Shown: positions 34,491-49,400 of the stretch, piece after piece
How positions within the stretch are numbered: the first letter of the stretch is position 1
How the letters are laid out: each line of letters starts with the position of its first letter
Source: Corella eumyota
Taxonomy: Eukaryota; Chordata; Ascidiacea; Phlebobranchia; Corellidae
Assembly: GCA_963082875.1 (NCBI GenBank)
Contig: OY720097.1
Location: 9,060,501 to 9,124,500 of the forward strand
Reading direction: 5' to 3'
DNA length: 64,000 nucleotides
The notes under the pieces: model-generated
What the model was told of the DNA's origin: nothing
Databases searched by the model: none
What the model saw: the letters and a program-made list of their open reading frames with translations, nothing else
Translations under genes and position numbers: made by a program

Positions 34491-37400
34491 TATTTACCTT
34501 GTGATACCTTCCTTCTGAATTGCATCCGCATTGGTCACGTGGTACGCATTCGTCCGCCGATAAAATAAAACCATCATCACACACACAACCTAAATAATCA
34601 ACATTAAACAATTAAAAAATTTGGTCCTATATATATATTTTACTTTAATATAAGGATAAAATGACTCTGCTAAACGAAATACCTTCAACACATTGCTCAT
34701 CACAGTTGTTTGAGGCAAACGGACTGGCACATGTATTTGGGCAGGCTGTCCCACATTGTGTATATTGAGAGTTTTTCGGACAGTTGGCGGCTATAATAAT
34801 AAAAAAAATAAATACCAAATATTTAAATTTTAAATTAAAAAATAGTTTTTTTAGGTTTTTAAAAAAACTGATCCCACTTAAAAGCAACTAATAAATAATG
34901 AGTTATAAAGATTATTTGAAATTTTTATTTACGGGCATTTATCTCTGATCTCCAATCACAAACTGAAATTCCCTGTCTTTGGCATTTATTCGCATAACCT
35001 CCAACGTTACTGGCTAGGGCCTCAAGCTCATTAGTTAAAGCACATAAATCGAAAACGCAGTTCTACAAAAAAAAAGTATTAGCCTAATTATTATCCTTTT
35101 TGTGTTTAATAATTTATAATAAAAAAAGTTAAACAAAAAATTTACATCAAAGTCAGCTGTAGGCTCAAAAGTTGAATGACAGTTGCTAAAACAACCTCCG
35201 GCTTGTCGAATAATATTGCAACGATTTTCATATGTTGGTATCAACGCCGGATTTAAACATACAGTTCCACTTCCAGTTGCAAAAGCGCATCTGCAAATAT
35301 TGATTTCGTTTAACAAATCAAACATCAATAAAGTAACCTAACTCTTATATAAACTTAAATCTTAATTTTTTCGTATAAACGTACTCTTCTTGTGGTGAAA
35401 TCTGAAAGCTGTTTCCGAAATCATTAACGTTTGTAGCAATTTGTGTTGAATTTCTTAAAGTTTTATCATCCTCAGGGTTACTATTGTAGTTTCCACATAA
35501 ACCTTGTCAAAATTATTTAAAGTTGTAGTTAATTTATTTAAATAAAAAACCATATCATTTATATGTACTGTTAAAGCTTTTAACAAACAAAGGCGTTATA
35601 AAATTATCTTAAATAGAAAAAGTTGGTTCTACTAAACAACTTAGCCTATAGATAAAATTGTTACCTTCTACAAACGATTGAAAGCGAGTTGGAAGACCTA
35701 TTGTAAGATAATGATCACCGTCATATCGAATATTTAAACCGAAATCAGTAGTAACTATAACAAAAAGACCACTTGCGCTAATTTGAAGTGGACCGTCGTT
35801 AAAAGGCAAGTTCGTTTTTAGATTATTTACCTAAAAAGTTCGATGTAAGACTAACTAAAGATATTTTTCACACATAATTCAGCTTATTTATTTTCATTTA
35901 TTTATCATCGATGTGCAAAGGTCAACTGAACTTAAAGTAACATCAGTTACCCCAATCTAGTTCAGAGTTGACTTTAAAAGTTTTGGATATTATAGTTTAT
36001 ATTGCTCGCCAATTATAAGCTAAGCGCTACAGTATGAATCAAATTCAAAAATTAATGTAATAATGTGTTCTAACCACTGCACCGCATTGCCATTTATTGT
36101 GCACAACTTAACAATTTGTTTGTTGTTCATATAACTTAAATAACGTATACATAAAAATAATTTACCAAAACCAACGGTCCCTTTCTTAACTCAACTACGA
36201 AATCATCAAAGCGAATAAAAGCTTTACGAAGCCAGGTCACGTGATCAAGTCCGTCCCGAACTTCGTTTTCCGTCTACACCAAAAAATTACAATAAAAATA
36301 ACAAAATAGATTAGTGTATGTAATTACTTCGTTTATACCTCAATAGTAAGTTTGGTTAAACCATTTGCTTCCCCTTGCTCGGTTGTCTTAACCAAATCAT
36401 AAACACATTTTCCCTGAAAATCGAAATGGTCATGATCGAAGGTATCATAATGCGGATCACCACTAACCGTGCAAAATTGGACCTGGTTTGTTTGACCTTA
36501 TTTTAAAAAAATATTAATTTTATTCATCATCAGCATTAAGTGAAACAAATGCTTAAAACATATTCAACAAAAAGTTATAACTCCATTATGAAATACATTA
36601 TAATTGTTTACTTACGTTTGCAGGAAGGTATTGGCGATGACCAAACCCCATTTGCCCCACAAGTTACAGTGGCCACCCCCTGGATAAAATAGCTGTTGGG
36701 ACATCGATAGGTTATGTCGTCACCGAGGTTGTGTACTTGACGCCGCGGGGAGAACAAAATATTACCGGGAAGAACAGGCTCATTACAAGTCATTGCTAAA
36801 AAGAAAATTACTGTAAGTGGAAGTAAAAAGTTATAACTAGAAGTACAAGGTTAACATTTTTTTAGTTTTTAGATAATTTTTCGAATTATCTTTATCAACT
36901 TAATGAACATACATTCGCAAACTCCATTCTTTTGAGCCAACCCGTTTTGACAAATGCAAGTATAACTTCCAGGTGTGTTTTCACATGAAGCATCGTTAGA
37001 GCAAATGTTCGGTCTGTTACACTCGTTTATGTCTAATAAAAAACAATATTGCAATTACATATCTTTAGTGATTAATTTGTTATAACATTACTGACGTCAA
37101 GAAACACCAATAGCTTTTCACTTACAAATTCACGAAAGCGGTTTTAAGAATTGGTTAGGTTTAATTAACTATTTTTATCCTAACAAAATACCCACTTATT
37201 TTAAACATCTTGTTTAGAAAAGTGGTATTTTATGAATTTAAAAATGATTTAACATGAAAAACGTAAAGCAGCATACCGTAGATTATTTAATCTTAAAACT
37301 ATTTTTCGGCAACGTGTGTATACGCTAGGGCAAACCTGTACGTTTGTCTATTAATACCTCTGCATGATGGAACAACCTCTGTCCAAATTTGATCTGAGGT

Positions 37401-40400
37401 ACATCTTGATGTCCGGTCACCAACTAAGACAAAGCCGCTGTTACAGAAAAATGTCAGAACAGTGTTCACTCTAAGGGTTTCATCGGAACTCAAGATGGAT
37501 CCAAAACTTGGGGGAGATAATCGCAGACAAACTGGAACTAATATTAAAAGCGTGTTAAAAAATTTGCCTAAAAATATTTTATCTAATTAGCATTATTAAA
37601 AGGTAAATCGTAACAATAACTGTTCATGGCAATGTTTTAATGAAAGGTTTATTGAAAACGTTAAAAATTTGTATACCTTCACAATTAATGCCATCACCGA
37701 TGTATCCCTCAATACAAATGCATTCATTATTTTGACAACGAGCAAATTCGTGGCAAAGATTTCTATTAACTGTACAGTCATCCTCATCTCGTTCTTTTAA
37801 AATTAAAGTTTTTTTAAAAAACATATAAAAAATGTACTTGTGCTGTATTACCAAAACGTAACTGGTTTTACACCAAAAACAACATTATATCTTGGTATTT
37901 TGTAAATTGATTAAAATGAGTTAAATATAAAATAAAAATGCACAAAATTTAAAGAACTCGATGTGTACCTATCGAAATAGGTTGGCAAATTCCTGAAATA
38001 CGTTGGTAATTTTGTATACATCTACAATCGTGTCCACCAATATTGTTAACGCATTCTTCGTTGGCAACACATGGGTTGCTTGCACATTCGTTTATATCTG
38101 AAAATATACGTACAATTATATTGTTTGATTTTTTTTTACTTTAATTGTAATAAGGCTTCATAATCTAATTACGAATAAATTTGTCATCTAAACTAATGTA
38201 TATAAAGTTAGTCTAACCTTTTATTGACCTATATGTATTTGGTTTAGGCTACAAATTTTTGATTTTTTGTTTAAAAGCGATCGCCACGAGCTGATTTTTT
38301 GATAAACGCCACAACTTTAAATGAGTTAACATCAAAACCAAAAAATTAAAAATATTTTTTTCTTTTTTGTATGTTAAAAAATAATGTTTGGTAGATTGCT
38401 AATGTCTTAGTAACCATCTGAACATAGTTTTGTAATTTACCTCGACACTCAGGCACCGGTGCTGACCACATTTGATTTGTTTGACACCTCGCTCTTCTGT
38501 GACCAACTCTTATAAACCCTGGGTCACACTCATATGTAATAACATCATTCGCGCTCCAGACCTCTTGCACAGGAGTACTAAACCCGTATTTCGGATCAGG
38601 ACGGTTTGGACATGGTATACCTTAACATTTTTATTTCTTTTAATTTGAAATATTTTTTTTATTTAAAATATTCTATACTAAACGCGTCCTTTAAAGGGAA
38701 TTTTTCTAAAAAATAATTTTGTTTTGGTAGTTGTTGTAATTTACGCACCTTCGCATTCTCTTCCATTTCCCCTGTAACCAGATCTACATCTGCAAACAAA
38801 GCTACCTCGGCTGTTTATACAACGAGCATTTGCGTGACACCGTGCAGTTCCATCATTGCATTCGTTGACATCTACGAATAGCAATGGAATAAAATAAAAT
38901 TACGTTAACTGTTCACAAAATTGCAACTTTATTAGAGTAAAATGGGGCTAACTAACATAACTGATATAAAAAAATGTTCTTTTTTACCGGTACAAAAAGG
39001 CTCTGTCTCTGACCAAACACCAGCAGGTAAACATGTAAGTCTAGAATTTTTTCTGTCTAAAACGAATCCAAGATTGCACTCAAATGTAACTTCATCGCCA
39101 TCAAAATATTTTGGTTCGATCGGTTTGTAAGAGGACTGGACATTTGCAACCGGAGGGGTGCAAAATATTTCTAGTGTAACAAAATAAGGTAATTTTTATA
39201 AAACAACTTTATTAGTATAAATTGAATATCGGTCCCAATCAAATATAGATTAAATAATGATATACATGCTAATTTCAAATAAAAGATTACTATCTTTAAA
39301 ATATTACCTGTACAAGATCTTCCGTCTCCTCTATACCCTTCTCTACAAGTACAAGTATGACCTCCGGGAACATTTCTACAAATTGCATTTGAATCGCAAG
39401 TACTTGCGGTTTGACATTCGTCGGCGTCTATTCATTAAAAAAGTTAAAAAAATAGTAAAAATTAACAAAAACTTTTGTTAAACAAAATTAAGTAAATCTA
39501 TTGAATGTTTATACTTGAGCAGGTGGGAGGATCGGCAGACCACAATCCGTTTTCGAAGCAAATAATTAACTGAGAACCAACGACGTTGTACCCTGGATTA
39601 CATCTGAAGAAAAGTACGTCGTTGGTAAAATAACTTGCCTTGCTACCAAATTGAATAAATCCATTAGTGGGTGCACTGAGAATTTCGCACGTGCTTCCTA
39701 AATTAAATATATTGGTTAAGTGTACGGTAGTAAATGATACCAGACATGTATATGATTGCAAGCAAAATGGTATTAGATTTGTTATCGAATAGCTTAATTA
39801 CGTCACAATAATTAACTTCCTCAAAAAAAATATAAAAACATAGTACATAAGGCGTTAAGGACAAAATATGTTATCAGTTAGCTTATTAATATGGTCATAA
39901 ATAGAATTACGGACCAAAAGGTTTTAATTTAAATCGCAACGTATAGGTAATGGGCATACATAATCAATTTTTATTTTCTAAATGGGAAAAAAGCAAAACT
40001 TTTTTGTTACTAGTGCATGAAGTTCCATCTCCACGATATCCATCATTGCAACGACAGCTGTAAACTCCATTACGCAACTCACATTGGGCATTCGCATGGC
40101 ACTGATCCACGCAATTGTGTACGGCTAAAAATGAGTAAATATTTATGTTCAGTTTACTTAAAAAGTCCATAAATATCAAAAATAAAAAGATGCAAATTAA
40201 CAATTCGAAAACAAAAATCAAATAACTACTAGCTAAATTTTGTCTTACATCTACAATTTTTCCCATTGCCGGTAAATCCAGCCAAACATTTACATCGAAA
40301 ACTTCCACGAGTGTTTGTACAAATTGCAGCAGAATGACAATCGTGTGTTTTTTCCAAACATTCATCAACATCTATCAAACATTTTTTTAAATAACTATTA

Positions 40401-43400
40401 AAATGAAACAATTGTGTGTATAAGATGACTAACATGCATGCATATTTTTTATTTTATTTTAATTTTTAGATAAGGTTATCAAAATTACATCAGTAGCTAG
40501 CCGACAATAGTTAAAATTGTTAACTTTCGACAATTTGCTTTAGTGTCAATTTGGTTCAAAAGTATTTTTTGTCATTATTTTAATAAATGTTTTATTTTTG
40601 GTTTTACCATCGCAGAAAGGTGGGCTATTTGACCAAACGGCGTTTTCTGACACAACATTACATCTAAGATTGTTGACTCCAACTAATCTGAAGCCATCGT
40701 TACAAGCATACCGAAGGGACGATGAAACAGAATAAGGTGGGCTTCCTAGAACCATGTATATCCCATTTGAAGGTTGAGGAAGCTGATCACAAGACAATCC
40801 TATAAAAACAAGTATGTACGTGTTATTAAGCTAAAATTTGTATATATATAGTCAACCTCATTTCAGTTACTAAGAGTCGGCATTAAATTTTTTTTTTAGT
40901 TACAACATGATTTCACTGTACAATAACTAATATTTTAAATACACGGAAAAATTGAACTTACTAGTACAAGTAGGCGGTGTACCAGCAGCCCAGACTCCAC
41001 TGTGGGAACATATATATTTTGGTCGACCGGTATTCACATAACCCGAATTGCACTCGTAAAACGCTTCACTACCTGCCGGAAACAGGAGACCGTTCTCGAC
41101 TGAAATATTTGTGTTTCCATCAATGTTTGTGATTGTTGCAAAAGGTCGACTAGGTGGAAGGCGACATACCAATACAGCTGCACAAGTAAACATTAATGAC
41201 TACATGTTATGAAACAATTTTTATGCTTTCCAATTAAACAAACACATTGAATTTAATCATTAGTTTTTTGAATAAAAGTTTTTATTAAGTTAACTTTCAT
41301 TACGTGTGCATGTAAATCCGTTGCCAGTAAATCCTGTTCTGCATCTGCAAAGAAAGCTTCCCTGCATGTTCAAACAATTTGCATTCGCATGACAAACTCC
41401 AGACTGTAAACACTCGTTTACGTCTGTAAAAAAATATGAAATTATCCCTTTTAAATTTAATAAAACAACTGTTATTTTATTTTTTACGCAAACAATAACA
41501 TGAGTAGATTAAAAGCCTTTGTCATTACAAAAAATTAAAAAGTTTTATATTGTTACGCCTAAAATTGGAAAAACTATTTAATATGTAAATCTTCTTAATT
41601 GAAGAAATTGAAAAAAGCTAATATATTAAACCTCGACAAGCTGGTGAACTTGGAGTCCATGTTCTCAATTGAGTGCAAGCTAATCTTCTGCTCCCAATTA
41701 ACTCAAAGCCTTCATTACATCGATAAATTGCATTTGTTCCAACTTGGAAAGTAACATCATTTGAACGTGTTGGATTTGAAACTTGCCCAATACGAATAAG
41801 AGATCCAAAACGAACGCGCGGCGGAAAAGCACACTCGATTGGATTGCCTAAAAAATGATTACACTAAAAAAATGTGTGTGCCTAATGAAATTATTATTTA
41901 TAAATTTACCATTTTTGTGAAAATATAATAAAGTATATTTATCCATAAAAATAAAATAGTTTACTTTTATTTTTTGTTAAAAATTATAAAATAACTTTAA
42001 AGTATTACGTTGACACTTAAAACCATTGCCAATGTAATCATCGTTGCACTCGCATGTGAAACTCCCAACAGTGTTGGTACATCTCGCGTTTGCGTGACAA
42101 GGTCGTGAAATACATTCGTTCAAATCTGAACAATAAATAAATAAAAAGTGTTATGCTATAAAAAGTGTTTAACAAATAAAAAGTTTTATACAACCAGTTT
42201 ACAAATTGAATTCAATGGAAACTTACCAGAACAATCTTGCCCAGAATAACCAGTAAGACATTCACATTCGAATCTACTTAAGCCCAAACAAGCACATTCT
42301 TGATTGCGATCTTCGAAAACCAATCGTGCATCTAAAATTAAATCGTTAAAATTTATTTTTCCTCAACATTTAAGGCTCTCAATTTATCGGTTTTAAATCT
42401 TTAAATGCAGACAAAAAAAAATTAAAATATGAATTAAGTAAAATTGTTAAATTACTTACTTTGTCGAATGTAATTCTCTTCAATTATACAACCGCAGTTT
42501 TCGCTACGTACACAATCATCTCCGTCTCGGATATAACCAACGTTACATACACAAGCTTCCACGAATCCGTTTAGCTGACAACTGATGACAATAAGTTGTA
42601 TATTAAACACCTTACATTAAACTTTCATTCATCCTTTAGGCGAAAGATTTCATAATTTCTTATTTAATCTGTTTTTTTAGAAATTGCGGCCCTGTTCTAT
42701 GTTTTATTGCTATAACGTAATATCACTAACTTTGCTGAAGCAAACGGATTAGAACAACTATCCGGACAGGGTGTTGAACATCCTTCGTAATGGCTATTCA
42801 CTGGACATCTCACGTCACGTGTTTCTCTGTCATTTCTCCACTCACATATTGGTTCATCTCTTTGTTGACAATCCCTTGCATAATTTTCAAGAGCCTAAAT
42901 TAACATCGTTGTTTATGATCGATCAATCACAAATTTAAAAATTGATTTTTGAATTTAACTTTACTTGTTAATTGTATCTTAAGGTTTAAACGATTTTTTA
43001 CTTACTTCAGTCAAAACTTCGTTGTTTCCCTCAGTTGCACAAACATCAAACACACAATTAACAAAATAAGTATCTGGTTCAACCGATCTGTGACATGGAG
43101 CAAACGGTCCAGTTTCATCGATGATCCTACCACAATATTCTGTTGTCGACCTAATAATGAAAAATCAAATTAAAAATGTTTTATATTCACAGTTTACAAA
43201 CTATTTCAGTGAGGAATTGCATTATAAAAAATGTGAAATATGTAGCACATTTATACCATATCTCTGTATCTTCACATGTAAATGGTGGAGGAACAGATTC
43301 GTCTAAACAACCTTCTAATTGGTAGGATAAGGCAAATGTTGTAAAATCGTTTACTGTTTCACCGGTGCTAGTCTCCAAATCATCGGAAGGTTTGTTGTTG

Positions 43401-46400
43401 TAATTTCCACAAAGACCATTTACCTTTTAAAAATGTCAAGTGTCAATGTCAAATAAATATTTTTGTAAAAAGCCCATTTAAAAAAAACAACTTACTTGAT
43501 TTCTGTAGGTGCTCGGAACTTCAATACGAAGACCAACTCCGTTATTAAAAGATACCATTAAACCATTACTAGTAGTAAGAACCACTGCTAGTCCAGAAGA
43601 CATAACAGTGACATCTTTAGAATTAAATGAAGTTACCCCTTGGCCATTCACCTAAATTGAAAAAAAAATACTTATTCTAAAGTCAAAATTAATGACTCAC
43701 AATACTCGTAAAACAGTTTAGCATACCATTATAGTTTGACCCGGACCTAATTGAATAACAAGATTCCCACTGCGCAATGATATTTCAATGTATCTTAAAT
43801 ATGATACTCTTGTATTTCCCCGTCTGTTCTCATTTTGGGCAGTTATGCTAAACCAGCGAGGATCGTTCATCGGCAAGCGATGAGTCCTTGACATGTAATA
43901 CTTGCAAGTCCCCTGAAAATCAAATGTTTCATCCCCATCAAATGTCATATAATGAGGGTCCCCCCATGCTCTACAGATCGCAAACCCTATAACAAAATTT
44001 AGATTATTTACAACAAATAATTAATATTTAAACTTTGGGTTTCTACAATTCTAAAATTAAAAAGTAATTCTGTGTTAAAATTTCAACTTACCTCTAGGCA
44101 CACATGCCTGTCGGCCATTCTCGTCTCGACCGCATCTTTCCTCATTTTGACAAGAAGCTTCTACGCATTGAATTCGCCCATTTTGACATTCACATCTTTG
44201 AGAACAACCTCGTCTATGAAAGCTTACCCTGTTCTGTAATCAGGTAATAAAGTGTGTAGGTATTAAACAACTACACGTTAATATAATACTTTAACAGCAC
44301 TACAAGAACGTTTCATCTTATAATCATGGTCTTTAACTAACTTACTTCATAATATTTTTGACCGGCTAAACAACCGCAATCAGATCTTCTTACACATGTT
44401 TGCCCTGACAATAAATATCCTGCATCGCATTGGCAACCTTCCACACAAGGTCTTGTACAAACTTCATCATTTCTACTTGTACATGTCCTTGGACATGCTA
44501 AGCCACAACTTTCGTAATGCGAGTTCATTGGGCAAATAATTTCTGTTCATAAAACAAAACATTGTTTTAAATTTTTTTATCCGAAAATTAAAATAAGCCT
44601 AAATAACTTACGCGTATTGGTATCATTTCTCCATGTTGAACAAACTTGTATTCCAACATCTTGACAGGCTTGTGCGTAAGCTCCAATATTATTCGCAATC
44701 GAAGTTCGTACTTCATTTGTAGCACATCCATCTAGGGTACATGCCTTAAAAAAAAACTTGTCATTAGAAATTTTTATCTATATATAATGGGACTTAATAA
44801 ACGATTTATTCATAGTACATACCTTTAAAATGGTTCGTTACTGAAAAATTTTTGGCTAATTTTCTATTGCGTTAATATTAGAACAGACGTTTAATATACA
44901 GCTTATTAATAATTTAGCCCGGGCAATTAACTGAAATTAGCAATGTAACAATGAAACATTGAAAAAAAAGTAGATCTACCTCTAAATACGGCTCAGGATC
45001 AACTTTAGCATGACAATCTGAAAAACATCCGTTTCTTTGTACCAAAATGCCGCATTCACTTTCTATGTCATCCGTGACATCACACGGCTCGTCTCTCATT
45101 GGTACGCTGTCACATCTAAACAAAATAATTTCTTTTATATTTAGGAAATTACTTCTAATATTTTATTATATTAAAAAAAACACGTACGTTTTAGTTTCAG
45201 TAATAAATTGATTGCTGAATTCGATTGGATCATCTGTTATTGCCCCAGTATCTACGAGTAATAAATCATTATTGGGATCTCCATTGCAGTCACCGCACAA
45301 ACCTAAAAAACAACGTTTATTTAATGTTGTTAAAAATTAAAACAATAACTGCTCGGATGTCCTACTTTAAAAGCAAAATCTAAATCATTTATAAAATATG
45401 TTACGTTGTGTGTTTTTTTACATTGGCATCTTAACAAAGTTGTCATTTATATTAACTTCTATATACCTTCAACATTGCCACGAAATGAAACCGGAACTGC
45501 AACAGTCAGATAACTATCGCCATCAAACCTAACCATCATTCGTGAAGGAAATTCGGCTATAACAAACCTCCCGATTAAATAAATTGACAATCCACTTGTT
45601 CGACTTGTGTAGGGCAAGCTTATCATTTCATCATTTACCTAGTTAACATACGAAATATTAACGTAATTCTTGTAAGTGTTTCTGTTTAAGTTATAGGAAA
45701 GTTTAAAAAAGTGGAAAAAACTTGACATACCCTTACTAATCTTCCTTTAAGAAGTTCAATAACTGCACCACCAAATCGAATAATCACTTTTCTTAACCAA
45801 GAATATTGCGTATTGCCGCCTCTGTGTTCATTGTCCACCTTATGAATTTTTTTTCAGTTAGCACACCAGTGATATTTTATTTACAAATAAAAATTAATAA
45901 CAAACTGACCAAGTTCGATAATTTATAATTTTTTAAAACTTTCTATATATCTTACATGTCAAAAAAACTCAATAATATATATTCCTACAAAAATAAAAAT
46001 TATAGGTTTTCAAATATGCGTTAAAGAATATAAAACTACGATAAAATGTTGCGTAAATTAAAGTTTTTGTTTATATGTTATTTACTTCGACTATGTAAGG
46101 ATTAGCGATATCTTCCTTATTTCGAACAAGAACGTATGAACATATTCCTTGGAAGTCAAATCTTTTTTGATCAAAGGTTAAATAATGTGGATCCCCAAAT
46201 GCAAAACAACTTTTCAAAGTTCCTGTAAACACAAATGATAATTTAATTTTAAACAATTAAGTACTAAATTTTGTTAGAGTTATAATTATTTTAGAGTACA
46301 TTTGATCTCTTAAAAATTATTTTACTTAAAAATAATAATACCTTCGGTTTGACACGATGGGTGTTCTGTTGACCATACTTGATCACCTACACATTGTACT

Positions 46401-49400
46401 CTTTCATCTCCATCAAGCTGGTAACCAGGGTCGCATTGGTATGACACAAACTCGCCGTCGTTGTAAAATGATTGACTGAAAACAATCATGCCGTTGTCTG
46501 GTGATCTCGGAGCATTACAACCAATCGGCACTAACATTTCAAAACGTAAAAATATATTTATTATTACAGACAAATCAATAACCATTTAAATAACAATAAC
46601 GATTTAGGCTAACGTAGTTTTTTTAATTTACTTAAGCAAGTAAATCCATTTCCAATGTAGTTCTCATTGCATTCACATCTAAAACTACCAACGGTGTTAA
46701 TACATCTTGCATTGGTGTCACAGCGGTTATTTGAAGAACACTCGTTTATGTCTACAATAAATAAATCACATAATTTAATTACCTAAATTAAGATCAACAA
46801 AATTTTGGTAATAAAAAAACATTAATTTTACTAAATAAATAGTAGCTAACCTCTACATTGTTGACCAGAATACCCACGACGACAATCACATTTAAATCTG
46901 TTAAGTCCAAAACATGAACACTCCTGATTTTGCTCCTCCAGAACTAAACGAGCATCTAAAAATGTGTATTATTATCGTTTTGTTTTAATATGAGGCTTGT
47001 TTTGTAAACTTTTTTTTTCTAACTAAGATTATGTTGTGAGCAATGTAAAAAAAGCCCTTTAGTTAACTTACTTTGTCTAATGTAAATTTCTCCAATAACA
47101 CATCCACAGTTTTCTCTACGTACACAATCATCTCCGTCTCGAATATAACCAACGTTACATACACAAGCTTCCACAAATCCGTTTAAATCACAACTAAACA
47201 ATGTTAAACAAAAAATAAATACCAACATCAACCCCTTTTAGATTAAAGAAGTTTAAAGTTAACTCTTTGGTTTTTCCAGAAGTAAATAATAATAAAACTA
47301 AAGTAAAGTTTAGTTTTTCTGAGATAGTTACTTTGCTGAAGCAAACGGGTTAGAACAACTGTCTGGACAGGGTGTTGAACATCCTTCGTAATGGCTATTC
47401 ACTGGACATCTCACGTCACGTGTCTCTCTATCATTTCTCCACTCGCATATTGGTTCATCTCTTTGTTGACACTCCCTTGCATAATTTTCAAGAGCCTAAA
47501 ATTAAGGTGCTTTTCTCATGAAAAACATATTTAAACGTTATACACAACATTAACTTATAAAGAAGGAAATAACTTAAAAAAACACAAAGGGTGTACACAC
47601 TTCAGTTAAAACTTCGTTGTTTCCCTCAGTTGCACAAACATCAAACACACAGTTAACAAAATATGTATCTGGTTTAACCGATCTGTGACATGAACCAAAC
47701 GGTCCAGTTTCATCAATAATTCTGCCACAATATTCTGTTGTTGACCTGATAATTAAAAAACAAATTACAAATGTTTTATATTCACAGTTTACAGAATATT
47801 TCAGAAAGGAATTGCATTATAAAAAATGTAAAATATTTAACATGTTTATACCATATCTCTGTGTCTTCACATGTAAATGGTGGAGAAACAGATTCGTCTA
47901 AACAACCTTCTAATTGATAAGATAAAGCAAGTGTTGTAAAATCATTTGCTATCTCACCGGTGCTAGTCTCCAAATCATCAGAAGAGTTGTTGTTGTAATT
48001 TCCACAAAGACCATTTACCTTTTTTTTATAAGTTTTATGTAAGTAAAAAACATGATTTAGCGGTACATTTTTAATCAAACAAAAATACATAAGTTTAAGT
48101 AGAACAAAAACATATACCTGATTTCTGTAGGTGCTCGGAACTTCAATACGAAGACCAACTCCGTTATTAAAAGATACCATTAAACCATTTCTAGTAGTAA
48201 GAAGCACTGCCAGTCCAGAAGACATAACGGTAACATCTTCAGAATCAAATGAAGTTACTTCTTGGCCATTCACCTAAATTGAAAAAAAATACTTATTCTA
48301 AAGTCAAAATTATTTAAGGCACAATACTCTTGAAACAGAGTTTAGCATACCATTATAGTTTGACCCGGACCTAATTGAATAACAAGATTTCCACTGCGCA
48401 ATGATATTTCAATGTATCTTAAATATGATACTCTTGTATTTCCCCGTCTATTTTCATTTTGGGCAGTTATGCTAAACCAGCGAGGATCGTTCATTGGTAA
48501 GCGATGAGTTCTTGACATGTAATACTTGCAAGTACCCTGAAAATCGAATGTTTCATCCCCATCAAATGTCATATAATGAGGGTCTCCAAATGCTCTACAG
48601 ATCGCAGATTCTAAAAATTGTCCATGAAATTTAATAATGAACTCAACGTTATATTTCAACTACCCAAATAAACACACAATAACAATGCATTTTTAAGTCT
48701 TACATACCTCTAGGCACACATGCCTGTCGGCCATTTTTATCTCGCCCACATCTTTTCTCATTTTGACAAGAAGCTTCTACACATTGAATTCGTCCATTTT
48801 GACATTCACATCTTTGAGAACAACCTTTTCTATGAAAGCTTACTTCGTTCTGTAAAATACAACAAGCTTTAAGTTTGTAATAGTTTTCCCTTTCAAAAAT
48901 GTGTTTAAACAATATTTTTTTTACTTAATCAACTTTGTTTTGTTTTTGTCAACTTAAACTTACTTCATAATATTTTTGACCAGTCAAACAACCGCAATCA
49001 GATCTTCTCACACATGTTTGCCCTGACATTAAATATCCTGCATCGCATTGGCAACCTTCCACACAAGGTCTTGTACAAACTTCATCATTTCTACTTGTAC
49101 ATGTCCTTGGACATGCTAGGCCACAACTTTCGTAATGCGAGTTCATTGGGCAAATAATTTCTGTAAACATCAATATTGTTTTGTTGCTTAATTTGTATTT
49201 GTTAATTTGTTTTTATCATTGTAACTTACGCGTATTGGTATCATTTCTCCAGGTTGAACAAACTTGTATTCCAGCATCTTGACAGGCTTGTGCGTATGCT
49301 CCAATATTATTCGCAATCGAAGTTCGTATTTCATTTGTAGCACATCCATCTAGGGTACATGCCTTTAAAAACATTCAGTGTGGATTGCATTAAAATATTT

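Larger units (their letters stand above)
34083..36496 (-). other. VWD5-C8-TIL-VWC-like assembly, minus-strand gene
   Basis: VWD5 exons 36339-36496 ([18 protein letters not shown]), 36166-36273, 35665-35830, 35385-35502 (GLCGNYNS); C8 35146-35290 and 34933-35062; TIL 34683-34790 and 34498-34589 ([16 protein letters not shown]); VWC-like 34083-34227. The exon lengths 158,108,166,118,145,130,108,92,145 mirror the plus-strand gene (158,108,163,115,139,133,105,92,145), so this is the ancestral VWD; blocks A and B carry the extra ones. Confidence 0.85.
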
